Below the pieces are notes generated by a model. The model ran no database searches, had not been told where the DNA came from, and saw only the letters and a list, made by a program, of their open reading frames with translations. From Rhabdophis nuchalis (taxonomy: Eukaryota > Chordata > Lepidosauria > Squamata > Natricidae), in NCBI GenBank assembly GCA_039707465.1, contig CM077643.1:241092230-241156229 (forward strand): a DNA stretch of 64,000 nucleotides. Reading direction: 5' to 3'. The translations under genes were made by a program, and so were the position numbers. The first letter of the stretch is position 1; every line of letters begins with the position of its first letter. Shown here one piece after another: positions 53,905 through 63,789 of the stretch.

Positions 53905-54095
53905 AGCAGACATACCTAATATTGCTTCCTTCTCTTATTTTCCCCACAACAACAACCCTGTGAGGTGGATGGGATTGAGAGTGACTGGCCCAAGTTACTC
54001 AGCTAGCTTTGATGGCTAAGGCGGGACTAGAATTTATGGTCTCCTGGTTTCTAGGTCAGTATCTTAATCAATACACCAAATTGGCTCTCACAATC
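53905..54095 (-). mobile_element. Snake-type tRNA SINE, copy
   Basis: Reverse-strand match to the family at 46.3 and 60.3 kb: ccaatttggtgtattgatt (head), ctagaaaccaggagacc, attctagtcccgcctt, gactggcccaagt in reverse sense, and the cctcacagggttgttgttgtg part. Confidence 0.65.
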
Positions 54096-54159
54096 TTGTG
54101 ACGGCTTCAAACCTGACACAAGCCTTATTAAGCCATTGTGCTCATTTACACTCAGAAAA

Positions 54160-54440
54160 GGCCCTTTTCCTGGATCCTGCCAGCTGGTATACTCAGGCCA
54201 ATTGGGGCCCACAGCATGCCTCCTCTGCCGGCACAGGTGGGCTGGGCCAATCCCAGGAGGATGAGACTCAAGTAGCCTGGACCCATGCCATGAAGGACTT
54301 TAAAGGTGATTACCAACACCTTGAATTGCATCTGGATTCTGGAAGTAGACAACAGCCAATGTAGTTCACAGGGAAGTGATGTTACACGGGTCATTTTTAG
54401 GGCCCCAAGAACTACTTGCACTGCTGTATTGGCTATTGCA
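54160..54440 (-). mobile_element. L2 LINE remnant
   Basis: Minus-strand translation shows VTSLPCELHWL, QFKVLVITFKVLHGMGPGYL, the block after the RT domain in L2. It belongs to the GPGYL subfamily like 27158-27445. Short and frame-damaged. Confidence 0.6.
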
Positions 54441-55105
54441 TTGGGAAACTTTTGCTTAGCGTCCCAGAAAAAGGTTGGGGGCAGGTATTACAATAGGAAT
54501 ATATTCCCGACCCACCCTCTGCGCTGTTCAGTATTTTTAAGAGATTGCTTTCCTACAGAAAAAAAAAAGATCAAATCCATGTTTGTAACCTTTGCCTCCC
54601 CATTCACCACCATTTACATGAATTATCATGTATTTGTGCATATTTATCTGGCACTTTGTCAAACTTTCTTTCAGACCTGGCTAGTTGCAAGAAAGATTTT
54701 TGTCACCACTGACAAAGCCAGAAAGAGAAGCTACCAATGCTTCCGTTCGGCATAATGGCAGGCCAGCAATCCTTCTGCAATCTGAAGTCATCAAGCAATG
54801 CAGAATTCCAAGAATTCCATTTTTATGGGCTGGAAAATAGCATAGAATCGATGGCAAGACAGTCTCTGTAATGAAACAGAAACAACAACAAAATATCCTC
54901 ACAAAGACAGCATAGCTGTCCTTGAGTGTGTTTTATCTGTAGCAATTTTAGAAGGAAAAAAATTGCTTTTGTAGAGACTAAGCAGATCAACAGAGATTTG
55001 CTGTCCTTATCACATGATTGTTCGGCAACAAGGAAATGCAGCATGGTCAAATTGTTGGGTGGTAGATCTTCTGCCCCAATTCTTCTGCATTGACTCCATG
55101 CTTGG
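54441..55105. other. No gene recognised
   Basis: A 149-codon frame at 54306-54755 is partly L2 remnant and otherwise has no domain. Confidence 0.3.
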
Positions 55106-55113
55106 GTCTAGAT

Positions 55114-55243
55114 CAGGGGTCTGCAAAGTCGGCTCTTTTAAGACTGGTGGACTTCAACTCCCAGAGTTCCCCAGCCAGCTGGCTGGGGAACTCTGGGAGT
55201 TGAAGTCCACCAGTCTTAAAAGAGCCGACTTTGCAGACCCCTG
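55114..55243. mobile_element. Perfectly palindromic hAT-type MITE, 130 bp
   Basis: Two 65-bp arms, starting caggggtctgcaaagtcgg and meeting at ccagccagctggctgg, are exact reverse complements with no loop. Flanking 8-mers gtctagat (55106-55113 and 55244-55251) are identical. Confidence 0.92.
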
Positions 55244-55251
55244 GTCTAGAT

Positions 55252-55765
55252 GAATTCTCCACAGCCAACTCACCATGGCCAACTTGCCATGACCAACTCA
55301 TTGCGGGACAAGAGTTACACTAAAATCAAAGAAATGGTGGTATAGAAACATTAAAGAAAGGATGCAAAAAGTGGGACAGAATAAAACAGGAATGGCAAAA
55401 ATTGAAACAATATTTTATTTATTTTAAACAATTAAATAGAATTGTTAAATTGTCCCACAGTGAGTTGTCCCGTGGTAAGTTGGCTGTGGTGAATTGGCTG
55501 TGGCTCTGATACAAGTCAATGTTAGCCAATGAGTAAATGCATTTTAGAATTTTAATGGGAATGTTTTAGCACAGGTTTAGAGTTTAATTCATTTTAGAAA
55601 TTATTACTGTATTTATTGTTTATTTATTGATTTTAATTTCCTGTGCACCGCCCTGGGTCCATCTCGATGGAGAAGGAGCAGTTATACAAATCAAATAAAT
55701 CTTAAATCTTAATCTGAATTGTCCAGCAGCGAGTTGGCCAGGGTGACTTGGCTGTGGCAAGTTGT
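55252..55765. repeat. Inverted-repeat element with an L2 tail inside
   Basis: The left part (ccacagccaactcacc, catggccaacttgccatg) is mirrored at 55455-55505 (gagttgtcccgtgg, aagttggctgtgg, gaattggctgtgg) and again near 55725-55765. An L2 3' end (55548-55712, caccgccctgggtccatc) lies between. Possibly an old MITE; termini are not resolved. Confidence 0.45.
55548..55712 (+). mobile_element. L2 LINE 3' tail
   Basis: 3' untranslated words (agcacaggtttagag, ttaatttcctgtgcaccg) and the stem-loop with an (AATCTT)n-like end. Confidence 0.7.
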
Positions 55766-55834
55766 ACCAATCCGCCATGCTTTGCTTTAGTGTTTTTGGC
55801 CCAAGCACGAGCTTTTTATTCATTCATTTATTTT

Positions 55835-56800
55835 ATTTAGATGGTCAAACATGTAAAGGATAACAGGTATAAGTATAAACATAAGTATGAACATAGTAAA
55901 TGGGTACGAATAAATAGAGACAGTAGGACAGGGATGGTAGGCACGCTGGTGCACTTTTGCACGCCCCTTACAGACCTCTTAGGAATGGGGTGAGGTCAAC
56001 AGTAGACAATTTAAGGTTAAAGCTATGGGGGTTTGGGGCTGTAACAACAGAGTCGGGTAGAGCATTCCAGGCGTTGACCACACTGTTGCTAAAGTCATAT
56101 TTTCTGCAATCGATTTTTAGAGCAGTTTACCTTGAGTTTGTATCTATTGTTTGCTCGTGTATTATTTTGATTGAAGCTGGAGTAGTCATTGACAGGTAGG
56201 ACATTGTAGCAGATAATTTTGTGTACTATGCTTAGGTCAGACTGTAAGCGGCATAGTTCTAGGTCAGTGATGGCTAATCTTTTTTGGCTCGCGTGCCAAA
56301 AGCGGGGGGAGCACAGGATGGTCATGTGTGGGCGTGCCTCACCCATAATGCTATGTGTGCAACCCCCTGTTTTTGGTGCACTTTTTTCACCCTCCCCAGG
56401 CTTCAGAGGCTTTCTAGGAGCCTGGGGAGGGTGAAAACAGCCTCCCCCCACCTCCAGAGGCTTCAGGAGCTCCCCTGAAGCCTCCAGAGGGCGAAAAACA
56501 GCCTCAAAAGAAGGCCTAAATCAGCTGGCCAGCACACACAAGCGCGCTGGAGCTGACAGGGCAATGCCTTGCGTGCCCTAAGAAATGGTTCCACGTGCCA
56601 CCTGTGGCACCCGTGCCATAGGTTCGCCATCACTGTTCTAGGTTCTCCAAGCCGAAAATGTCAAGCTTGGTGGTCTAAGGTATTCTATTGTGAGTAGAGG
56701 AGTGGAGTTCTTCTCGTGAAATACCTCTGGACTCTCTCAATTGCTTGTTTCAGTTCAGCTCTTGCATTAAAATCACATCTCATTTTTGTCAAGATGTTCC
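55835..56800 (-). mobile_element. Rex1-like (CR1-group) LINE 3' end, split by a hAT element
   Basis: The minus strand reads the same C-terminal region as at 49.3 kb (LCRLQSDLSIVHKIICYNVL, RYKLKVNCS, FNLKLSTVDL, PFLRGL) and the 3' tail near 55835-55900. Upstream sequence resumes at 56644-56800 beyond the hAT element. Frame damaged. Confidence 0.6.
56265..56635. mobile_element. hAT-type MITE, CAGTGATGGCTAA family
   Basis: Left terminus cagtgatggctaatctttt, right terminus ataggttcgccatcactg. Flanking 8-mers ttctaggt (56257-56264 and 56636-56643) are identical. The interior has ggctcgcgtgccaaaag and gccacctgtggcacc words. Confidence 0.88.
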
Positions 56801-57984
56801 ATTGGACTTGTTCCTTGTTATTTTATGAACATTTGAAAATGGATTAATAAAACCTATTAGAAAGAGAAGTGTTCATTGGACTTGTCTGAAACTTAACAGG
56901 TATGCCAGCTAAGCAGCTGTCAAGATTTTGAAACAGCTTCCACCATGGACTTGTCATATCCCATGCTTTTCTAGACTTAAAATGTTTATGCCAGAGCAGT
57001 AAGGGATGGGAGGTGTGCAGCCCTACTCACTCCCACTCGCACGTCAGTGTGGTTTATGGACATCACAGGAGGATTGCACAAATGAGCTCTCACCAGCAGG
57101 TCAAAGGGATGCTGCGCAAGCCCGTTGGTGAATGTGAGAGTGTTATTCCAAAAATTAAGGAACACAATCTGGAGATTTGTTTATTTTTCATATTTCTTAA
57201 CCTCCCCTCTCCTTCAGAGATGGGCTCTGGGTGGTGATGAAACACAAACGATGCAGCTCCCTGTAGGAAGAGGTTGACTTTATAGACACCCCTTGCAAAA
57301 GAAAGATTCAGCCATTTCTTCGTGTTTCTTTATCACTGGATCAAGTTTTCCATCTTTTTATCTGCACAACTCAAGCTTCCTTTAGCAAGATTGTCCGAGG
57401 GGACGCCCAGATGATACTGAGTTGGAAGGGACCTTGGAGACCATGATCCATTTTTTTTTCTACCTTGTGGTTCATTTTAGCCAGTTTAAAATATGATTGA
57501 ACTGGGCTATTTTGACTACTCAGAGATCTCTTTGGACAGCAGGATTTATATGCTTCGATGCCTACCGAGACCAGAGAGAACTTTCAAAATAATCCAATTG
57601 TTTGAAAGTTTTCTCTTCCTGGTCAAAGCTGAGCTAAACTGTCAACCAGTCAATACTTGTTTGCCAGCCAGAAAATTAGCCCCTTGTGAGGAGAGAGGAA
57701 TTGTTAATAACACACACAAATTCAGTTTAAACCTTCCAAACCTTCTCACTTGTTGTGGCAGTTTTGCCTCTGAATTCACAATGCTGGTATTCTGAGGACC
57801 ATGTGTTTGAGTTCTTTTTCTTACCAGGCTGGATCCTAGGAGCTGGGAGGCAGAACCAGCCAGAACCCTCTCTTATGAGAGTGGTCTTCCCCTTCAAGTA
57901 CTAGGCAACCATACAGGGTGTTTCAGAGACAGCATTTGTCAACATTTGTTTCCTTGTTTAAAAAAAAGGGAGGCTGCTGAGCCG
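56801..57984. other. No gene; a short CR1 3' end
   Basis: Only the words gagttggaagggaccttgg (about 57418) mark a tiny CR1 3' terminus. A 100-codon frame at 57493-57795 has no domain. Confidence 0.35.
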
Positions 57985-58235
57985 AAGGATAGCAAGAACA
58001 AGAGCATTTAGACTTATATACTGCTTCCCAGTGCTATCCAGCCCTCCCCAAACAGTTTACAGAGTCAGCATATTGCCTACCCCCAATAATCTGGATCCTC
58101 ATTTTACCCACCTTGGAAGGATGGAAAGCTGAATCAACCTTGAGCCAATCAGGATTGAACTCCTGGCAGTTGGCAAAGTCAGTCTGCAATACTTCATTCT
58201 AACTAACCACTCTGTCACCAGGGCTCTATGACTAA
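57985..58235 (-). mobile_element. tRNA-derived SINE with L2-type 3' end, copy 2
   Basis: On the minus strand: head ggtgacagagtggttag, agttcaatcctgattgg (B-box-like), body ggttgattcagctttcc and aaaatgaggatccag, 3' end gtaaactgtttggggaggg. It matches the copy at 20930-21155. Confidence 0.65.
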
Positions 58236-58330
58236 ACAAATGGTTGCAAGTCAAGAACAGGATAAAATGTAATAACCAAGTTCTGAACAATTCATGGAAT
58301 CCAAAACACAGACTGCACCATCATCTAGAA

Positions 58331-58410
58331 CAGCAGTTCCCAACCTTTCCAGTTTGGTGATCCAACCCAGCGTGTGTGTGTGGGGGGGGGGGGAGAGGGG
58401 AGTGACAAGT

Positions 58411-58447
<37 letters not shown>

Positions 58448-58597
58448 TGGGAATGGAGCTTCGCATGCAAGCGCAAGTGCTCCCCACTCATGCTATTGGT
58501 GCTTCACATGCATGTGTTTGCCCATTTCTCCCACGGCCTGGTTTTGATTAGGCTGCGGCCTTCTAGTGGGCTGCAGATTGAGGGTTGGGGACCCCCG
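58331..58597. mobile_element. hAT-type MITE, CAGNGGTTCCCAACC family
   Basis: Left terminus cagcagttcccaaccttt, right terminus gagggttggggacccccg. Flanking 8-mers atctagaa and atcttgaa differ by one base. It contains a G10 run and a (CA)n at 58411-58444. Confidence 0.75.
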
Positions 58598-58641
58598 ATC
58601 TTGAAAACTCCAGAAACGTGTTGAGTTGAAAAGCAAAATGA

Positions 58642-59015
58642 GTACAGTTAGGACTGGCAACCATTCGTTTAATCACCGTTCAAAGTTACAGCAGTACTGA
58701 CAAAAGTGACTTATGACGGGTTTTCAGACGTATGATCATTGCAGCATCCCCACCGTCTCGGGATCAAACTTTGGGTGCTTGTAAAATGGTCGCAGTGTCC
58801 CAGGGTCCTGGGATTGTCATTTGCAAACTTCTTAGGAAGCTTCTGATAAGCATAGTCAATGGGGGAAGTCAGGTTTGCTTAACAACTGCATGATTCACTT
58901 ATCTTCACTGATTCGCTTAACAACCATAGTAAATGGGGCATGCCCCATGTAGCAACTCTCTTGCTTAACGATGGAAATTTTGGGCTCAGTTGTAGTTGTA
59001 TGTTGAGCACCACCT
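58642..59015 (+). mobile_element. Mariner-like MITE, decayed
   Basis: The words aatcaccgttcaaagttac, gcagcatccccaccgtc, acaaccatagtaaatgggg and aattttgggctcag match the family at 47.1 kb. Termini are eroded. Confidence 0.55.
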
Positions 59016-59143
59016 TTTACAAGCAAAAAAAAAAAAGATTTGTGTGCTGACTGTTAATGCTTGCAAACATCAGTTTAGAGTCCATTTGCATATCTTCAAG
59101 ACCCATCCATGTCAGCAGCACATTATTGGTGGGAACATTACAG

Positions 59144-59278
59144 CAGGGATGTCCAAACTTGGGAACTTTAAGACTTGTGGACTTCAACTCCCAGAATTCC
59201 CCAGCCAGCATAGCTGGCTGGGGAATTCTGGGAGTTGAAGTCCACAAGTCTTAAAGTTCCCAAGTTTGGACATCCCTG
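59144..59278. mobile_element. Perfectly palindromic hAT-type MITE, 135 bp
   Basis: Arms starting cagggatgtccaaacttgg are exact reverse complements of each other around a 3-base centre in ccagccagcatagctggctgg-type sequence. Flanking 8-mers cattacag and cactacag differ by one base. Confidence 0.9.
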
Positions 59279-59286
59279 CACTACAG

Positions 59287-60250
59287 GATTGTGTTCTTTG
59301 CTATATATAAAGTAAAATGACAACCTTGGAAAGTTTTCCTGCTGCTTCTCAGCAATTGTCACCAGTGGCAATTGCCTAATACAGACATAGAATGAGTTGG
59401 AGTGACAATAGATATCAATAAAATTACAGTCGGTTGCTCAAAAATGTGGCCAAATGGAAATAATAAACCCAAACCCAAATTAAAGCCAATGCTCAATGAC
59501 TAGGTTGATTCATCACATTAAATTATAATAGGATTGGCTTAATTTTGTGTGAACCTAACGATTGTATTTGTACACCGTGGCACAGAATAAATGCAGCCAT
59601 AATCAACCGTTGGCATATTCAAATAATTATAGATGATGTTGTGTTAAATAAGAATTCTGGCTCAATGTAAGGTATGAATCCAACCAGAGCAATCCTATCA
59701 ATGACAACTCAGAAGTCAGTCTCGCTGCGTTTAATTGGACTTTGAGTTTAGCAGATGTAAGAACTGTGGAATAAATCTGCAGAAAGGACATAGCAGAGCT
59801 GGCACCGATGTTGCTATATATGTCAAAGAACACTCGGAATGCAGTAAATTAGAAAGCTCGCGAGAAATAACTTCAGACATTGAATCGATACCAAGCCAGG
59901 AAAACTAATTCACTATATTATTGGCCCCTCACAACCAAAGTACTAATGGTGATTTGGATAGATAAGAGAGGGGTGGGGTGGGGAAATCAGGCAGTTAAAA
60001 AAAAAGATTACTTGATGGGTGATTTCAATTACTTTCTCATAGATTGGGCAAATATAAATTGGAATGAGGGTAAAAGAACAAAGTTTCTCTTCAAGAGGAG
60101 TTAGTTGTGGAGCTAAAGAAAGCTTTGATTTGGCCAGGGTCAAGTATTGTACCAAACCATATTTAAGTACAATCTCTTGGCAAAGCCCTAATTGGCTGAA
60201 TTCCTGCAATAAACAAACTATAAGCCATTTATAAGCCATTTTAGAAATTA
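59287..60250. other. No gene recognised
   Basis: Frames of up to 98 codons without domains. Words at 59490-59600 may be an old MITE. Confidence 0.3.
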
Positions 60251-60254
60251 TTAG

Positions 60255-60436
60255 TGAATCTATTTCAGGCTTAAATCAAGGAAGCCATATGATGGTGTGC
60301 TTCTAGTCGTGCCTTAACCATGAAAGTCAGCTGAGTGTCTTTGGGCCAGTCAGTTTCTTTAGCCCAACCCACCTCAAAGGGTTGTTGTTGTGGAGAAAAT
60401 AAGAGAAGGAAGAAATATGCGGTATGTCCACCATTT
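60255..60436 (+). mobile_element. Snake-type tRNA SINE, 3' part
   Basis: ctagtcgtgccttaacc, catgaaagtcagctgagtg, ctttgggccagtcagtttc, acctcaaagggttgttgttg, ggagaaaataagagaagg. The tail is directly followed by a Helitron. Confidence 0.65.
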
Positions 60437-60440
60437 TGAA

Positions 60441-60862
60441 TCTATCTATATATAAATGGCTGTGTGTTTGTATATTCCAGCATAACTCTGGAACGCCTTG
60501 AACAATTTCAACCGAACTTGGTACACAGATGACGTATTCTCTGGAAACAAATACTGTGAAGGTTAGACACCCCTAAGACCCCTTGGGGTGTGTATTCTGT
60601 TAAGATACAGCCTGCTGTGCCTTAAAATGACTTCTGCTGTATTGCCTTAAAATGGCTTCTACTGCACAGAACAGGGGAGTTGCCATGGTAACGGATTCAC
60701 AATTCTCCACAAGGGGGCTCCCTCTGATAAGGGGAAAAATCCCAATATTGAAAATTACATTTGGTCCAGACATTTGTGAATGTCTAATACAGGGTTAGGG
60801 TTAAGATTAGGGTTAGGGTTAGGTATATAAAATACTCGGGCAATGCTGGGTTAACAACTAGT
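60441..60862 (+). mobile_element. Non-autonomous Helitron, copy 2, with telomere-like repeats
   Basis: The 5' end is tctatctatatataaatgg (TC start), the 3' end a GC hairpin (actcgggcaatgctgggt) followed by the CTAGT terminus at 60858-60862. The body (cataactctggaacgcc, aatttcaaccgaacttgg, tggcttctactgcac) matches the minus-strand copy at 23816-24325. A GGGTTA-rich segment sits at 60793-60822. No coding capacity. Confidence 0.78.
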
Positions 60863-61890
60863 TATTTATAAAAATAATAAATATGGTATATAAATAAATA
60901 ATAAAATCATAGTTTTATTTGAGGAGTAGTTTGAGCTGGCAAGTAGGTCTGGATATGCAGTAGAGAGAATTAATAACAAACGCAGTATAACCATTTAATA
61001 AATCAAACTACTTGGGAATAGGAAAAAATATATAGAATCCCATGCTACATATTCAGAAGGGGGAAAAATGCTTTGGATAAAACTCAAAGGGTACTGTTTA
61101 ATTTTGAAAGACCAAATTTTTCAGCTATGAGATGAATAGTTAAAAAGAGCTTAAATTGGAGGATCAGAAGGGTCAAATCCCTTCTGCAAGCTAATTTAAA
61201 ACCACCAGGAGATATAATTCCAAGAACAAGAAATTCATATCACAAATTAAAGCGCAAACAAGCACAGATGATATAGAAGCATGAAGGAAACCATCAAAAA
61301 CATGAAAGATTTTGTATAAATTGAGGTGGGTAGCCTCTGTCCCTTGCAGTGATGCAGAGCTACACTTTAAGCGTCTCTAACCATCAGCTACAAAGGCTGG
61401 GCGCGCTGGGAGTTATGGATCAGCATCTGAATGAACCCTTCACTCTTAGTAGTAAAAGTCTTGAGAGAAATGGGCAGAGTGAACACATTCAAAAACTCCT
61501 AGGGAAGAACAAGGAAGAATTGCTAAGGCAAGAGAAAATTAATCTGGGAAGTGCATTTTTAAACAACCAACAGTCATTTCTTTAAATATGCCAGAAACTG
61601 AAATGCAGAGAGATAGGCTGGTAGAAGACAAGGAATGATAATTAAAACTGAGCTGAAAGAGGCCATAGAGATTGCAGGGCTGTTAAACAGTTTATTTCTA
61701 TTGCTGCAGAAGGATTAGAAAGGCGTTGGCAGCTGAAACGTTGCATCCAGGGATGGGAGGGCATATCTCAGGGTATCAATAAGAGATATCCTTTGCAAAG
61801 AAAAGTTGTAGCGCTATATTAAAAGTTATAAATTAATAATTCATTGGGGCTAATGCTATGAATTTCAAAACTCAAATATGCAATTACTTA
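60863..61890. other. No gene recognised
   Basis: A 78-codon frame at 61349-61585 shows no domain. Composition is AT-rich. Confidence 0.3.
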
Positions 61891-62720
61891 TCGTATTTTG
61901 GGGAGTATAAGATGCACCTTTTCCCCTTCAAAAAAGAGGTGAAAATCTGGGTGCGTCTTATACACTGAATACAGTATTTTTGGCCTCCCGAAACCCCACC
62001 CCCTTTGCAAAAATTTGAAAACAGGCTGTTTTTTGCTCATTTTTGCCTCTCCAGCCCCCAGGAGCACTCTGGAAGCCTCCTGAAGGCTATGCATCAGGGG
62101 TGGGTTCCTGCCAGTTCTAAACTCTTCTATAGAAGAGATTCCACAAATCTACAGTGCCGTTTAGAACCCATTCTAGCTCCCTCCCCCCGCCCGTCTGCAC
62201 ATCATCAAGATGAAGAGCGAGAGGAGGAATTCTGGGAGTTGAAGTCCACAAGTTTTAAAGCTGCCAAGTTTGAACACCCCTGGGGTTTTTTTTCTAAAGG
62301 GTGAGGGGTGCAAGGGTCTTGTAACTTGACAGCTTTAAGACTTGCGTGCTTCACATGCCAGAGTCTCTGAGCCAACATTTTGGTTGCTAAGCAAGAGCGT
62401 TGTTAAGTGAGTTTCACCACATTTTACAAGTTGGCCATGCCCACCCAGTCACATGACTGCCAATCCACTCCCACCTGATCACATGGCCAGCAAGCCAATC
62501 CCACAAAGCAGTCCACACCTACAGAAAAGGTTCTAAAAAAAATTGAAACCCATCACTGCTATGCATGTCCTTTTTTTTTGACAAAAAATTGGACCCGTTT
62601 CTGCAAAAAACGGGCCATTTTGGGGAGGTCTGCAGACTGCAAAACCTTTTTTTTAATTTCCCTCCTCAAAATGTTGGTGGGTCTTATACTCCAGTGCATC
62701 TTATACTGCGAAAAATACGG
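61891..62720. mobile_element. MITE with CCGTATTTTTC termini and TA duplication, copy 2
   Basis: Left end tcgtattttggggagtataa, right end ttatactgcgaaaaatacgg, flanked by TA on each side. The subterminal gatgcacc and ggtgcgtct... words and the tttttgctcatttttgcc interior match 29836-30676. A composite hAT element sits at 62095-62558. Confidence 0.72.
62095..62558. mobile_element. Composite hAT-type element
   Basis: Left terminus caggggtgggttcctgcc, right terminus ttgaaacccatcactg. Flanking 8-mers ctatgcat (62087-62094 and 62559-62566) are identical. From left to right: a short unique part, one arm of the palindromic MITE (gaattctgggagttgaagtc), a second damaged arm, then the shared module in reverse (ggttgctaagcaagagcg). 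Confidence 0.85.
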
Positions 62721-63031
62721 TATTTGGGATAAGAGTTTGGCAAAAAAAAATCATCTAAATTGTGATGCAGGTGTTGATTTTCATGATTTTTCAGCTTAAT
62801 CAATAAGCATCTACTGTGAATTTAATTTTTTTTCACGGAATGCGAGAGACCAAGTTGAGAAGAAAAGACATTCTGGGAAAAATGTAAAGCGATATCCTGG
62901 CAGGGACTTGGTTTTATTATTTAGCCACAAATATATTGTATTCCCAACCTTAAATGTTGCTAGGCACATTTGGAAGGCATTGGGATGAAGGGGTCAGTCT
63001 GACCCTTTTCATATGGCAAATTTATCCTCTA

Positions 63032-63110
63032 GGTCAGGAGTATCAAACTGGATTTGACTACAAGCTACATCTGGATTTTTTTTGCCCTGAGGGGGCTGGG
63101 GTGGTAAATT
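63032..63110. mobile_element. Left end of a hAT-type MITE, CAGGGGTGTCAAACT family
   Basis: ggtcaggagtatcaaactgg followed by a T8 run and ggggctggggtgg, resembling the start of 50741-51022. It is cut off by CR1 sequence. Confidence 0.4.
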
Positions 63111-63139
63111 TAGATTGCAGTACATTCAATTAAAGCTAA

Positions 63140-63378
63140 TCAAGCTAACTAATCATGGAGGGAAGCAATCTAGAACTAAGGAGAAATTTCCTGACAGAAC
63201 AATTAATCAGTGGAACAACTTGCCTCCAGAAGTTGTGAATGCCCCAACATTGGAAGTTTTTAAAAAGAGATTGGACAACCATTTGTCTGAAATGGCACAG
63301 GGTTTCCTGCCTGAAGGGGGGGGGGAGTGTTGGATAAGAAGATCTCCAAGGTCCCTCCCAACTTTGTTATTCTGTTAA
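63140..63378 (+). mobile_element. CR1 LINE, 5'-truncated 3' end
   Basis: The frame 63115-63378 encodes the CR1 C-terminus (TINQWNNLPPEVVNAP, LEVFKKRLDNHLSEMA), followed by the terminal aaggtccctcccaactttg and ttattctgtta. Confidence 0.85.
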
Positions 63379-63570
63379 GTTCATAGTTGGGTTTGGATAT
63401 ATTATCATAATCTAAAATTGATAATTTTGTCAGACTGAAAGATTGTCAGTACTGTTATGCATTTGGAATGATTTTTACAATGTACTTGGGTAAAATAATT
63501 CTGTTAAGGGAAAGACAACTTTCGACTGATAGGAAGATTAAAGTGCAGCAGAGGGAGGGGTTTGCTAAGG

Positions 63571-63705
63571 CAGGGGTCTGCAAAGTTGGCTCTTTTAAGA
63601 CTGGTGGACTACAACTCCCAGAGTTCCCCAGCCAGCATAGCTGGCTGGGGAATTCTGGGAGTTGAAGTCCACCAGTCTTAAAAGAGCCAACTTTGCAGAC
63701 CCCTG
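63571..63705. mobile_element. Palindromic hAT-type MITE, 135 bp
   Basis: Arms starting caggggtctgcaaagttgg are reverse complements with two mismatches. Flanking 8-mers tgctaagg (63563-63570 and 63706-63713) are identical. Confidence 0.9.
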
Positions 63706-63789
63706 TGCTAAGGGACCAAGTGAGGTACCTATCGAGCTTGGTAACTTGAACCACTGCAACGATAGGGTCTTAAGGCTTCTTAGTTTATT

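Noticed and set aside
60793..60822. Chromosome-end telomere
   Set aside because: Only a few GGGTTA units, placed inside a Helitron just before its 3' hairpin.
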